A program made the translations under genes and the position numbers. Of a stretch of DNA of 64,000 nt, positions 1 through 10,884 are shown piece by piece. The notes beneath the pieces were generated by a model. The model searched no databases and was not told the DNA's origin. It saw only the letters and a list, made by a program, of their open reading frames with translations. Source of the DNA: Isoetes taiwanensis. Its lineage: Eukaryota; Streptophyta; Lycopodiopsida; Isoetales; Isoetaceae. The first letter of the stretch is position 1, and each line of letters starts with the position of its first letter. The stretch covers positions 11,244,101-11,308,100 of the forward strand of contig JAJEKV010000015.1 in NCBI GenBank assembly GCA_021234155.1, read 5' to 3'.

Positions 1-51
1 AAAATCTATTGGAGATGTGCGCCGTTTTCTAGAAAGGCCGCCCCTGTGTCG

Positions 52-320
52 GGGATGCACTTCATACTTTATAGCTTCTCTAAATAGGTTTTCCAATCTG
101 GATATGGAAGTGCTTGCATCTCTCTTTAAAAATGTATAAAAAACCTCGCCACCGAAGGTTTTCGAAGAAACTTGGCGGCGCCGCCGCTTTCACGGGCGGG
201 GCATCTGTCCGGGATGCACTTCATACTTTATAGCTTCTCTAAATAGGTTTTCCAATCTGGATATGGAAGTGCTTGCATCTCTCTTTAAAAATGTATAAAG
301 AAACCTACGCCACCTGAAGG
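52..320. repeat. Two direct copies of a ~110-bp unit
   Basis: A unit beginning GGGATGCACTTCATACTTTA occurs at about 52-167 and again at about 211-320, nearly identical, with a period of about 159 bp. Each copy ends in an AAACCT...GAAGGTTT stretch that runs into a GC-rich GGCGGCGCC block. No open reading frame of note covers it. It looks like a local tandem duplication next to the foldback described below. Confidence 0.85.
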
Positions 321-419
321 TTTCTGGAAGAAACCTGGCGGCGGCGCCATTTCGCCATGCGCCGTCGGCGGCGCCGCGGGTTTCTTCCAGAAACCTTCTC
401 GTGGCGTAGGTTTCTATAC
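293..419. repeat. Long inverted repeat (foldback) with GC-rich core
   Basis: The left arm (about 293-348) and right arm (about 368-419) are reverse complements over roughly 50 bp with a few mismatches. They start GTATA(A)AGAAACCTACGCCAC and end in GGCGGCGCC, leaving a loop of about 18 nt. Transcribed, this would form a strong hairpin. It may be a foldback transposon or a small-RNA source; no flanking duplication was identified. Confidence 0.75.
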
Positions 420-950
420 GTGGCCTTCACGACCCACAGATTACCTCGCATCCTCTTTTTTCTGGTTTTTTTAGTATCAAGAACTCGAATACCAACTGAA
501 TCCGCTGTTTATTGTCTTGATTTTTAGGTCTATCTTGATTTTTTTGGCGAAGATCGGCTATGGCAGTTGATGCAGAGCTTGGAAGATTCTGGCTATGGTT
601 CAGGGCATAAAATAGTCAGCTATGGCAGGAAACAGCTTACAGAATGGCCCAGGAAATAAAATCTTTCGGCTATGGCATGAAACAGCTTACAAAACTTCAA
701 AACAGAGAGAGGCGATGGCATGAAACAGCTTACAGAACTTTGAAACAGAGAGATCCGGCGAAAGAATTGCTTTGCGGAACTATGGCAAAGAAGTGAAAAT
801 GCGGCCAAGCTATGGTAGAGCCCTTTCCCCACGAACTGTTTGAAAACTCTGTTGGCGGCGCCGCTAAACCGCCGCCAGAAAAAACACCCAAGAATTACCT
901 GAAATAAAAACAGTTGTAATCTCAAGTAATCTGTGGGTCGTGAAGGTTAC
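420..950. mobile_element. MITE-like element, ~531 bp, with 25-bp terminal inverted repeats
   Basis: The terminal inverted repeats are 420-444 and 926-950; their shared core is CCTTCACGACCCACAGATTA. The arms match at 23 of 25 positions. There is no coding capacity. The interior (about 540-830) carries degenerate tandem copies of a unit containing GGCTATGGCATGAAACAGCT. I could not identify a target-site duplication, so the superfamily is undetermined. Confidence 0.65.
540..830. repeat. Degenerate tandem repeat inside the MITE-like element
   Basis: About six to seven imperfect copies of a unit containing CTATGGCA(T)GAAACAGCTTACAGAAC, with spacing near 40 bp. It forms the whole interior of the TIR-bounded element and is not protein-coding. 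Confidence 0.6.
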
Positions 951-1057
951 GATTCCTCTATTGACGAAGATACAGGTCTTGTTAAAAAAATCGGGAAATT
1001 CTGCAATGAGACTGTTCAATTTCCTCTACTTTTTTGCTTTCATCAGCTTCCGAATCT

Positions 1058-1225
1058 GAGCTGATGCATCCCGCAGCTTTCTTTCAGGCTCCATTCACCA
1101 AGGTTTTTTCCCTTAACAATAAGCCTTTGCACTTCTTCGAATATGGCTGATGCATCCTGCAGCTCCCTTTCGGGCTCCTTTCAAAATCACCAAGGTTTTC
1201 CCTACAACAATAAGCCCCTGCACGC
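1058..1225. repeat. Tandem duplication of ~80 bp (2 copies)
   Basis: Copies at about 1058-1133 and 1146-1223 share GCTGATGCATCC, TTTC(A/G)GGCTCC, CACCAAGGTTTT and ACAATAAGCC in order. No gene is associated with it. Confidence 0.8.
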
Positions 1226-1810
1226 TAGCCCTAGATATTAAATCATTACCTGACTATTTGTATAGGTCACAACTCCTGCTTCGACCTAGCAACTTCACAA
1301 CCAGAAGACCGCAACCCAGAAGGCCTCCTGCAAATTCAATCCTTAGACTAGACCCTAATCCACACAACCCTAAAAAGAATCCTAAAAATAATGGGAGGAT
1401 ATTCACACCCACCACAAAAGAAGCCTCCACCACAGGATTTGCCCCCTTTTCTAAAATCAATGGCTAACAAAAGGGTGCACTTTAGAAATACTATTTAGTA
1501 CACTTGGATGAATATGGCTACAAAATCATATGAAAACCTTAGAGAAAACAGTATAAAAACAAAAAAAAAAAAATTCCTGTTGATCAAGGACATTTTAGGA
1601 GAAAGCTTTAAAAGGTTTGCTAGCTTGCCTGACCATAGGCTTCTAGCTTGGTAACCATTGGCAACCATACATCCTGATGCACCAGCAAAAACCCTTATCA
1701 GTGCTCGGCGAATTTTCTTAAGCCATGGCCATGAGCTTTTTATAGATCCCATTGAGGATACACACAATTTTTTTTTACCAAATATTAAGATGCTAGAATG
1801 TTCAAACGCC
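1226..1810. other. No supportable gene
   Basis: The stretch contains short open frames on both strands that overlap one another and show no recognisable domain. I see nothing functional that I can support. Confidence 0.5.
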
Positions 1811-2602
1811 AGCGAAAATTTTAGTGGCCCCGGCGGGCCATTTGGCCACAAATTACAGGTTCAGGCAAAATGCGATGGCCGGCTTGAGTAGGATGCCTTA
1901 CCTACGGACTACCTGCAGATTCGCCATTTCGCGGCACTTTATTGCCTATTATGACATTAGAATGGCCAATTAGATGTTTGCTAATTGAAGTGGTATTGAC
2001 TTTGGGGCCAATTTAGTCCCAAGTGAGAACTAGATATACTTATGGAATGGCCATTTAGGCCACTTGGGCAAATCTTGTAATGCATTAAGTTCGCCAAATC
2101 TTAACTCATTAAGAGGCCCCCTCATAAATTCGTCGCTTATGGGGGGCTAACATTACTAGAAATTTTCATTCCTAAATATATCTACCAACTAAGAATAATC
2201 CCGCTCTTTTGGAAAATCAAATGTCGAGGCACTTTTCAATCCTCTTTACGAAGACTCCGGCATCCAATTTTCGATTCTCCCTACCAGAAATATGTGCATT
2301 ATTGAAATACATGAGGTATGAATTCAAATTCATACAACATGTAACTTAAATACATTTATATAGGGTAGCGACTTTTTATGTTCGGGCAACTAGCTCTATA
2401 TTTAATAAGTCTAGTTAAAAATCGCCATTTGAGCTACACATTATTAGATATTTGGTTCAAAAATCGCCAATTGGGTTGCAACCACATTTGAAAAAAATAG
2501 GAAAAATGGCCAGTTCAGGCTACACTTTTGGGGGCATATTTTACAAGGAATGGCCAATTCATTATACTTATACAAAATTATAGGTCCCTTAAAATTTTCC
2601 CT
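1811..2602. repeat. Dispersed repeat, copy 1 (possible non-autonomous element)
   Basis: From 1811 the sequence AGCGAAAATTTTAGTGGCCC begins a block that matches 63442-64000 at well over 90% identity in the same orientation, with no similarity to the left of either start, so 1811 is a real element boundary. The homology runs to about 2371, where the second copy is cut by the window end. At 2586-2602 the reverse complement of the start (GGGAAAATTTTA) recurs, which would make a ~790-bp element with short terminal inverted repeats. That right boundary is an inference; the flanks do not match. No coding potential. Confidence 0.7.
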
Positions 2603-4100
2603 GGAATAGAATAGATTTTTTAGCGTCCACGGAGACCGATTGGCCTATGGGACCCAAACAAAAAGAGAGCAGCAAGCGTATTACTGACAGGATTAAAAAA
2701 CCCCCCGCCCCGAAGGGTTTTATAGAGGAACAAGGTAACCAATTTGAATGTATCAATTTAATTCTAGCTCCCTTAGAAATCCCAAGAAAAGCTTCCACAA
2801 GATTTATAGTGAAGCCTGCCTTCTTATGGTAAATCTATATCACTGGCAACCGGATTGATCTAGCACAATAACTCACCAAATTATTTCAGGCTTACACTCT
2901 CATATGATTCTTGCACGCAAAGATACTTGTGGTCAATTGCCCTTCCCAAATTAGCTATCCTCCACGTGATTCCAATTTCCCTCTGATCTGCCTCTCCCGT
3001 ATTGTAATCAATCTATTGCCTCCTTATTTTCTTTGATGAAAGCCCCTGCTATCTGCCTGATACTCGTGGCAGAGCCACGATGGTGGCTACCTCGCTATTT
3101 GGGTGCTCACTCATTTAATTTTAATGACTCAACTACCATTACCTAATGCCACATAATAATTTAGTGTCACCACTAAATCTATGCCCCATGGGGTTATACC
3201 ATTAATTCCAAGGGTCAAGGCATATTATTCCCTAGTTTCCCAATCCATGGTGCACCGCGACAACCTAGACTAGAGAAGATGAAACCATTAAATATCTCAC
3301 GGCCTAATACACCATTGAAATATTATATTACAGAACAGACATGCATGTCAAATATAATAAAATTGATCTGATAATATTTAGGCGTAACAGAAACCCTGCC
3401 ATCCAAATTGTCCTTCAAGGTTGTCCACCTTTCACATGCAAGGTGCACCCTTCGCTTGCCCTCCACACTCAGATGCCTCCTATAACATACCCCACACCAT
3501 CCGATTGCCCCCCATCTTTCTATCCCATGCCCTCCACCCAGATCTCCTCTCCCCATAACATATCCCTCCTACCTATCCCCTTATCATTGCTTACTTCCCT
3601 CTCTAGTCCCCCAAAAAAAAAAAAAAAAAAAAACACTTCCCAAGTACCAACTCATACCATCATCCCAAACCTACCTTGAAACTGTACCCCATCTATGAGC
3701 TTCTTTATATAGTGGAGCATCAATTCATGTTCCCTATTCATCTAGCATTCTTCAGCCATATGTCTAGTTGTATGTCTGGAATTCTAATATTAGATTAATC
3801 GTTATACTCTGTGCTCACCTTTCCTTGCCACAAAATATCCTTTTGCCTTTTCAATCCTTCTCGAGATGTCTAAATCCTTTCCCATAATTTAACGCGAGTA
3901 TCTAGATTCTTTTGCTAGCATTTTTGCAATTTCTCTCTTGATGCCCAACTCATAATTAGTGTCCTTTTGTCCACCCAAATTAGCACTATTTTTTAGTATT
4001 ATGGGAAGAGGGAAATTCAAAATTAACGAGAATATCGGGGGGTGGTTGATTCCCCCTTTCTCGAGGGAGAGAGATCTCGTTTCTTTCTTTCCATCCATTT
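2603..4100. other. Intergenic, no supportable gene
   Basis: No domain-bearing open frame is visible. 3400-3660 is C/A-rich low-complexity DNA ending in a poly(A) run at about 3609-3631. An AATTAGC(A/G)CTATT...TTTAG word at about 3979-4003 recurs upstream of the minus-strand gene at about 15951-15976, suggesting shared ends or shared control sites of one larger element, but this is weak. Confidence 0.4.
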
Positions 4101-4124
4101 TTTGTTCAGGCTTCTTGTGATCCA

Positions 4125-6728
4125 ATGACTAATGACGAAGACAGGAGGCGGAAATGGCATTTGCAGAAGCAACGGCAAAGAGCAAGCAAGATGAGGCAAC
4201 AATTGTCAAATGAAAATTTAGATTGGAGTATTGAGCACTCAAAAAAGAATTGCAACATGCAGCCTCCATAATCACGAAAACATTTTTGATTTGGCCAAGT
4301 TCGATGTCTCACTGCACGGAAGAAAGAAGTATGGCATCTAGTGGAGAACAACAAAGTTATGCAGGTTGCAGTGTCTGATAAGGAAAAGATTGTTCACAGT
4401 GAAATTGTCGGTAGCATCCAAGAAACCATACAGCATGTGAAAGGAGTGGAGTCCAATGACAAATTAGCAAAGAAAAAAAGAGCAAAGATTAGTCATGGCA
4501 CTTGGGAAGGTCAGGCATGGAAGCAAAAGATTAGCTGCCAAGGCTTTAGGAATTCATCCAAGGAATTGTTCCAGAGCTAAGAAGCACCGTGTTGCAATTA
4601 GTAATAAAAACGCATTGTGGGCTCTTGGGGGAAGGAAGAAGAGAAAGGATTCCCTGAACCAAGAAGTGATTGAAAAAGTTGTGGATTATTGGACAAACTA
4701 CACTGAGTTTCTTAACTTCAAGAACGTTAGATCTGGTAGAGGAAAACATCCTAAGCATCCAACACATTACCTTGATGTGAGCCAGGTATACTATCTATAG
4801 ATCAGTTTTTTACTAAGTCTTTTTTCACGTTTACTAATACTAATATTTTTTATAAGTTTTGAAGTATTGATTCTAATATGATCTGCTAATGGAATTAATC
4901 TGCATGTTCTTCTCGTGGTAGCAAGTCTTAGTGCTATTGATGGTTGATAATGGATCATTTCTTGATATAGTGCTAAGATTTCTCACCTTTATAATGTTGG
5001 TGCCACGTTTAGTAATTGTGTTGATGTTAGTGCCACTGTTAGTGATTTTGTAAATGACAGTGCTAATATTACTATTTTCGTTAATATTGTTCCACTGTTA
5101 GTAATTTTGTCAATGTTAGCACTAAACTTAATCTTTAGTTAGTGAAGCACCACCTACCACTACAGATTAGCAATGCTTTCATCTCAATGTCTTGGCACTG
5201 GTTAGTGGTTTGGTTTGCTAAGGGTTATGTTGTAATGCTAATGGAATCAGTAATTAGTTCTAAGTTGCTATTCATTAGCAGTTGTTTTTTCTAGTGGTAT
5301 TAGCATTAGCATTTACGAAGTAGTTTTCTATTCTTATTCTCAAGGCGTAATTTTCACTAGTTTCAAGCAAGACAATCCAGGATGTTCAAATTAAGCAGAG
5401 AGCCTTTGAGAAGTTAAAGCCTTACTTTGTTGTAAAGCTATCTGAATTCAATACCTGTTGTTGCGTCTATCATGAGAGGATGTCAATGCTGAGGGAAGGG
5501 GTGAAGAACATGAGGAAAAAGTCCATGGTGCACCTGCGTGCATTGCACCCGTGATTGCAAGATATGTGACCACACGGCAAGCCAAGTAGGGTGCAAAGCA
5601 AAGAAGACATGTTTGGCGCCTAACAAAGGACATGTGGAGAAGCATGGTTTGCCCAAAGCCCCGGGCGTGAGGAGTGGCACAATGAAGCATGCTTGTCGTG
5701 AACCCGCAAAGAAATGTGGTGTGGACAAAATGGAAAGGTGTCCAAAAGAAGAAACAAAGGACAGTACCTCAAAAATCACTTGGGAGAACATAGACTACAT
5801 TGAAATTGGTAAGGATAAAAATGGCAAACCCAAAAAAAGAATTGAGCATCAATATTTACAGACTTCACCCAATGTTTTGATGGAAACCTTCAGATCTAAA
5901 GCAAAGGAGTTTGTGACACATAATTTCAGGTATAAATGGCAGCAAGCCATGTTTAGACAACTACTGAACAGGTTTGTTGATGATACTATTGTATCGGTGG
6001 TTGACTTTGCAGAGAATTACTCTTTCAAGGAGCAGAATGAAGTCCAGTCCAAGCATTGGCATAATGAGCAGATCACTATTCTTGTGCACCTCACATATAG
6101 AAGGGATTCTGAGACACAAGAAATGATCAAGGAAGAACATTTTTATATATCTGATGACAGAAAACATGATTCTTTGTTTGTGCAGCATTGTTTTCTCTTA
6201 CACAATCATTGGATGCAAGAGAAGGAAATCACTTTGAAGAAGCATTATGTCTTCTCAGATCGTGCAACCTCACAATTCAAAGGTAAAAAATCGTTCTACT
6301 TTGATGCTAGATTCAAATCCTTAACAGGTTTACACATGATGTGGAACTTTTGGTGCTCTGGCCATGGGAAGGGAGAACATGATGGTGCAGGAGCAGTAAT
6401 AAAGAGGGCTTTGAGAGCAGCACAGTTGAAGGGCAGCAAGATGACCAATGCACACGAGGTGGTGGAATGGCTAAAGCAGTACATGTCAACAGCAGCACCA
6501 ACAACATATAAAAAGAAGATTCAAACTGTAAGTAGAACTTTTTGGGAGGTTGAAATAGGACAAGTGGACAGAAAAAATCAGTGGGAAGCACGTCCTATTG
6601 AAGGATCTAGAAACCTTCATTGTTTCCATAGGTGTTCAAATCACATGACACATTTACAGGTCAGAAACCTCTCTTGCTTTTGCACATATTGTTTAGATTT
6701 GAATTGGGAATCTTGCCCCAATGTATCA
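4125..6728 (+). pseudogene. DFAENY-type DDE-like transposase 1, 5' and catalytic part (split by a Helitron)
   Basis: This is a decayed transposase-like gene homologous along its length to the copy at 36040-38960. The first part (to about 4794) has a stop at about 4271 and a frameshift near 4490, and ends in LDVSQ at the same intron position as the second copy. The catalytic exon starts at about 5350. It carries Cys-rich knuckles (NTCCC, CxHC...CxxC), then DFAENY (about 6004), VQSKHWHNEQ, FSD (about 6256) and SGHGKGEHDGAG (about 6358). I infer that the D, D and E/D residues of these motifs form an RNase-H-like DDE site. SDG is altered to SDR and the usual QFK is present. The reading frame is cut at 6728 by the Helitron and resumes in frame at 8809. 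The family is uncharacterised to my knowledge. Confidence 0.75.
4795..5350. repeat. Intron of transposase 1 rich in TTAGTGCTAA-like words
   Basis: Many short words built on TTAGTGCTA / TTAGCAC / TTAGTGCCAC recur here (for example near 4928, 4971, 5028, 5067 and 5115). The same kind of word crowds the 5' region of the convergent minus-strand gene at 14750-15260. This suggests an element-specific binding site shared by the two genes. Confidence 0.5.
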
Positions 6729-8808
6729 TCTTATATTATAAAATTATAGTGTATGTCCGTCTTGAATCTCGCCCTAATTTGGACGGCTAGGATATTGCTA
6801 TCTATCTATCGGACGGTTGAAACATAAAAAGGCTAAAATGCTGAAAGTATGGTTTCGCTAGCTAGGGTCGCGGGAGGATCCGGCGGCCTACCCAAGCTTG
6901 CAGTGTCGGCATGGAGAGCCCGGCTCCCAGCGGAATGCTGCAAGAATTTCAGAGGAGATGCTTATTTTTGGCTTGCAGGTAGGTATTCAGGAGGAGAAAC
7001 TCTCAAAACCTTTGTTCATCACGCAAAATCTCTGTTCCTCGCTCAGAATCTATGTTCATGGCTCTGCAAAAGAGGATTATGTCATGCGGGCTGGTATGCA
7101 TGCTGGTTATTGTAGTCAAAGGAGATGTTTAAATCGATGGTGGTTTATTTTCGTAGCTGAGCCAGTGAGGTAAGATTTTGGTTTATGTTTGGCTTTGTTC
7201 TTCTTCTTCACTCATTTCATTTTTCTGTTGGCAACGATAATCTAGCTTCAGAAACAGTGGACACATGCATTTGTTTGTGGATAGGCCCAAGAACATGCAT
7301 TTGCTGTAGATCTATACTTCTTAGAACAGGAAGGCAAAAGCAAAGATAGATAGCTTGCTTTAGGTCCTTAAGTTATTCTGCATATTTGGCTATGGCTTTT
7401 GTGCCTTTGGGCCTTTCAGAGTAGGAAGCCTTCTAAGGCTACCGTTCTAGGTAATTTAATCTGCATCTAATTTGAGGTGGATTTTGCAGGAGACGTATAT
7501 TTCTTTCTATAATGTGAATGTCATATCCACAAGCAAAAAATAGAGATGCTGAGGTAAGAATATGAGCTAAGATTGATGTAAAACAATTATTTTGCCAAGT
7601 AGTTATGACAGATTTTGAATGATAAAACTATTTGGATCATCCAAACAATCTTTTGAAGATGATATCATTTGTTATTTTATGGTATAATATAAAATTTCTT
7701 CTTCAAACTACTTCTATTAAGTTATGACGTTTGTGACAGGAAATAACTGTTGATGTAGATTTCGAGTTTTCTGATCCAAAGGAAGGCGATTTTTATGCCA
7801 TTGCTGTGGACATGCTTGAATGATATGAGCTGGAATCTAAGTGGGTTTGTGGACATCATTCTGGCTCAGGCAACTGTAGGGACTGTTATTAAGACAACAG
7901 GGGACGAAAACCCCTTTGGCATTTTCAGTGTACTTACGGTATAAGATGTAGATCAAAATTCATAAAGTCCAAGGGGATTAATGCATTAGGTAAATCTTCT
8001 CGATATGTTTATAGCTCCAATTCGACATGGCATGCATTCTGAAGATACATTCTAAAACCCAAAAAATTAACTTCTCTGTTTTGTTAGGGATATTCATACA
8101 TGGCAGAAGCATGGAAGAGTTGCAAAATTGGAGAGCTTGCTGGCAGATACCCAGGATGTTGGATTGATTATTAGTGAATGAGTAGGAAACCTACCATTAG
8201 TTATTGCATATGCAGATAGAGTGGGCTACTCAAGCTGAGGTATTGAATATTTTTGATAAATAACTTTATCCTAAATAACATGCTCATAACTGACATCCCT
8301 TCGCCAGCAAATGACAGATTGAGAGCTCTTTCAATACATAATTTTATATTGGGTTTATGAAAAATCCCATCCTAAGAAATTAAAACAGAAGCCATGCAAA
8401 AGACTGGTTCTTTAGTTTCAGGAATATTTTCGAAGTGTTTGTCGCTGTGAGATAGTCATATGGTTCTAAACATGATGCTATACCCCTAAACGTGAAAAAT
8501 ACTTAAACAAAAAGGCATCTTTTTGACACCATTAGAACTTTTTACAACAATACTTTTTCCCTTTGCTCCCGAAAGTAATAGCTTTAAAGAAACCAAATAA
8601 AAAAAGTGTCGAATGACGTAGCGTAGCAAAAAGCCCTTTTTTTTCGAATGTGACTTTTTTTAATTTGTTTTTTTAGACCTTTTGCCTAGCTTTAAAAACG
8701 GCTTAGAACGACTTATAGATAAAGCAAAGAGAGAGAAGACCTTAGCATATCGTTTCCAACATTTGCAAAGCCGGAACATTGCCCAGCAACGCTGGGCACC
8801 ATTTCTAG
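6729..8808 (+). mobile_element. Non-autonomous Helitron, 2,080 bp, inserted in the transposase reading frame
   Basis: The left end is TCTTATATTATAAAATTATA, directly after an A at 6728. The right end is a 7-bp-stem hairpin GCCCAGC-AAC-GCTGGGC (8781-8797), seven bases, then CTAG (8805-8808), directly before a T at 8809. The 5'-TC, 3' hairpin plus CTRR and A|T insertion site are the hallmarks of Helitrons. Removing 6729-8808 restores an open frame (...CPNVS | YTKKFELVVVQP...) colinear, without gaps, with the second transposase copy (CENLQYCGHWKLQKLQP). There is no Rep/helicase, so it depends on an autonomous partner. It carries captured host-gene exons. Confidence 0.93.
7490..8239 (+). pseudogene. 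BCCIP: Captured fragment of a BCCIP-like gene inside the Helitron
   Basis: Three exon-like blocks with intact splice-like borders lie between Helitron ends. 7490-7553 ends at GAG|GTAAGA. 7740-7938 starts after GTGACAG and encodes EITVDVDFEFSDPKEGDF and, in another frame, WNLSGFVDIILAQATVGTV plus PFGIFSVL. 8088-8239 encodes LESLLADTQDVGLIIS, then a stop, NLPLVI and (in another frame) IEWATQAE. The order and spacing match BCCIP proteins (p21- and BRCA2-binding, ribosome-biogenesis chaperone), from their FxFFDPKxxDF start through the TVGTVxK and DVGLLxSxR...NLP segments to WAT. It holds stops (TGA near 7821, TGA near 8178) and a frameshift, so it encodes no full protein. Introns were captured too, so the capture was genomic and not via mRNA. 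Confidence 0.82.
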
Positions 8809-9291
8809 TATACTAAGAAGTTTGAACTAGTTGTGGTACAACCCATCAAAGCTATTGTTGAAGAAGAAGTACATGATGAAGGAGAAGAAGCATATATTGG
8901 CAGCGCTAACTTATGTAGCATGCAAGTATCTATAGGTGATGTCTTTGCAGTGGTGGCTCCAAATCACAATCACGAGAATGTGAAATTCTACCTTATCCTA
9001 TGTACCAAAGCTAAGTACTTGGTGTTAGAAGACTTTGTAGATATGCAAGGGCAGAATTTTGTGAAAGGGGATGAGGTCATAGAAGGGACATACTATGAGA
9101 AGTTGGTGAATTGTAAATCCAGCTACAAGTTTTGTAGAGGAAATAAAGCAATTGTTTATGCCACTCAAGTTGCAAAGAACAAAGTCAGGTTGGTTCAAGC
9201 AAAGCACGTTGTTAAGCGGGGAGTGATTTACACTCTAAGTGCCAAAGAAGAACAAGATATTCTAGAGAGGCTTCCCACGTTGTTGGAATAG
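8809..9291 (+). pseudogene. C-terminal exon of transposase 1, displaced by the Helitron
   Basis: This is the continuation of the frame that ends at 6728. It encodes VGDVFAVVAPNHN, VKFYLILCTKAKY, KGDEVIEGTYYEKL, KAIVYATQVAKNKV and KEEQDILERL before a stop at 9291. The matching segment of the second copy (LQVGDGFALFAASGNEE, YYVLLCNKEKH) lies at about 38750-38850. The fold resembles a small beta-rich reader-like domain at the C-terminus of this transposase type, but I cannot assign it to a named family. The exon itself has no internal stop. Confidence 0.8.
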
Positions 9292-9439
9292 TGGAAAGAG
9301 CAATTGTGTAAAGGGTACTGTATAGGTACTTTTATATGAATATAAAGAAGTTTTTGTTTTGCATTCTCATTTTTTATGCTTCAGTTACAGAATTTTGTAA
9401 TCGAATGTTGAATGAATTCCAAGGTAAAACAGAATTAGA

Positions 9440-9905
9440 AATTTACACAAGGCACAAATTTACACAAGGCACAAGGTATAACAAAACCACAAATTTACAG
9501 AAAGGCACAAGGCCATCATCCACATTAAAGAAGGCACTAAGGCACTGATAAATGTAAGGCACAAGGCACGGATAGTCGGCACAAGGCCATTACAATTAAA
9601 GGCACTAAGGCCTGGATTAAAACAAAAGGCACAAGGCACGGATTCACGGTGGCACAAGGCCATCATATATTAAAACAGAAGATACCAGAATACTTCAAAA
9701 ACAGAAAATACCAGAATACTTCAAAAAGGCACAAGGCCATCATATATTTAAAAAGGCACTAAGGCCATCATATATTACAAAGAGGCACTAAGGCCTGTGT
9801 CACAAGGGGTGATTCAAGTAAAGGCACTAAGGCCATCATATATGTCAAAGGCACTAAGGCCTGTTTCACAAGGGGGTGAGATCAAACAAAGGTCATAAGG
9901 CCTAT
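9440..9905. repeat. AAGGCACAAGGC minisatellite
   Basis: Dense short tandem repetition of (A)AGGCAC(A/T)AAGGC and AAGGCCATCATATAT(T) over about 460 bp, downstream of the transposase stop. It is non-coding. Confidence 0.9.
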
Positions 9906-10089
9906 ATAGCATCTGTTTTTTTAAAAAACTACAAAGACACAAAAGGCCTGTAGACGAACTTGATCAAAAGAAAAAAAAAAGAAAAAAAAAAAGGTGGCTT
10001 CCCTGGGACTTCAAGCTTCATCTGTAAGAAAAGTGAAGAAAATTAGTTTAGAATGTAATAAAAGAAAGCAAAAATTGAATGCATGCATG

Positions 10090-10610
10090 CTACTTACTCT
10101 CCAGAAAATTTTGGAATTCCAAAAAAATTTCTTGTTCTTCTTCTTCTTCTTCTTCTTCTTCTTCTTCTTCTTCTTCTTCTTCTTCTTCTTCTTCTTCTTC
10201 TTCTTCTTCTTCTTCTTCTTCTTCTTCTTCTTCTTCTTCTTCTTCTTCTTCTTCTTCTTCTTCTTCGCTGGTCTCGTGTTCGCTCCATTCGTTATCTTCA
10301 GAATCCATCTGCTCCTCGGGGGAAACTGCATCAGAGGAATCGAAATTGGAGGAGGATTCCACCTCTTCTGAAAGCTCAGAAAGATCTTCAGAGCTTTCAG
10401 AAGAGGTGGAATCAGCTCAGGGCTCTCAGGCTCGGGGCTTTCAGGCTCGGGGACAGACACATCGGGCTCCTGCAAAGGAAAATTTGGCCAAGATCCTATG
10501 CCATAACTGGCAAGGACCTGTGCCAAAGGAAGTGAAAGCAGTTTCCGGCGCTTGGAAGGGCTAGGGGAAGGGGAGGCAGAGCGGGAGGGAGAGCGGCAGC
10601 GCTTCGACAT
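10090..10610 (-). CDS. Possible low-complexity protein, Ser/Arg/Pro then poly-Glu (doubtful)
   Basis: A minus-strand start at 10610 opens MSKRCRSPSRSASPSPSPSK, followed by a basic KRRK and a Pro/Glu-rich stretch (PEPESPEPESPE). In a different minus frame, 10362-10090 reads MESSSNFDSSDAVSPEEQMD, an acidic run and then about 44 consecutive Glu encoded by the (TTC)n tract, ending FLEFQNFLESK. Joining the two needs a frame change or an intron near 10400, and a 23-bp perfect inverted repeat lies at the joint. All six frames of a trinucleotide repeat stay open, so the length proves nothing. I give this low confidence as a gene. Confidence 0.2.
10135..10266. repeat. (TTC)44 microsatellite
   Basis: 132 bp of uninterrupted TTC, that is 44 perfect units (GAA on the minus strand). 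The purity implies recent expansion or active slippage. Long GAA/TTC tracts are known to form triplexes and to attract silencing. Confidence 0.98.
10355..10413. repeat. Perfect 23-bp inverted repeat, 13-nt loop
   Basis: Arms 10355-10377 and 10391-10413 are exact reverse complements (GATTCCACCTCTTCTGAAAG...). It sits about 90 bp from the TTC tract. It could be a palindromic control site or a replication-slippage product. Confidence 0.9.
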
Positions 10611-10884
10611 TCTGTTTGAAGGAATTGGACGATGCTTCTCCCTCACGACCATAGCCTATTAAGGCTGGCGTGAAATTAATTTCGTAGGCTACGATTTTAG
10701 GATTTCGTACCATTAGTATCTTAATCGTAATGATTTAGTAGGATACGAATAATTACCTCGAAATGACCATAATTTTATTTTCTAAAACATAAAAAAAAAA
10801 TATCTATCCTGAAATGGCCATTTTTTTTTGGACACCAATCATATTATGTTGGCTTGGCACTTGTTTAGTAATTCTAGTTATAAT

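Noticed and set aside
1811-2602. Interpretation of 1811 and 63442 as LTRs of a 62-kb element
   Set aside because: There are no TG..CA ends, primer-binding site or internal pol in order. The window holds several independent elements.
10079-10564. Poly-Ser, poly-Leu, poly-Phe, poly-Lys and poly-Arg frames
   Set aside because: All frames of a (TTC)n tract stay open, so there is no evidence of translation.
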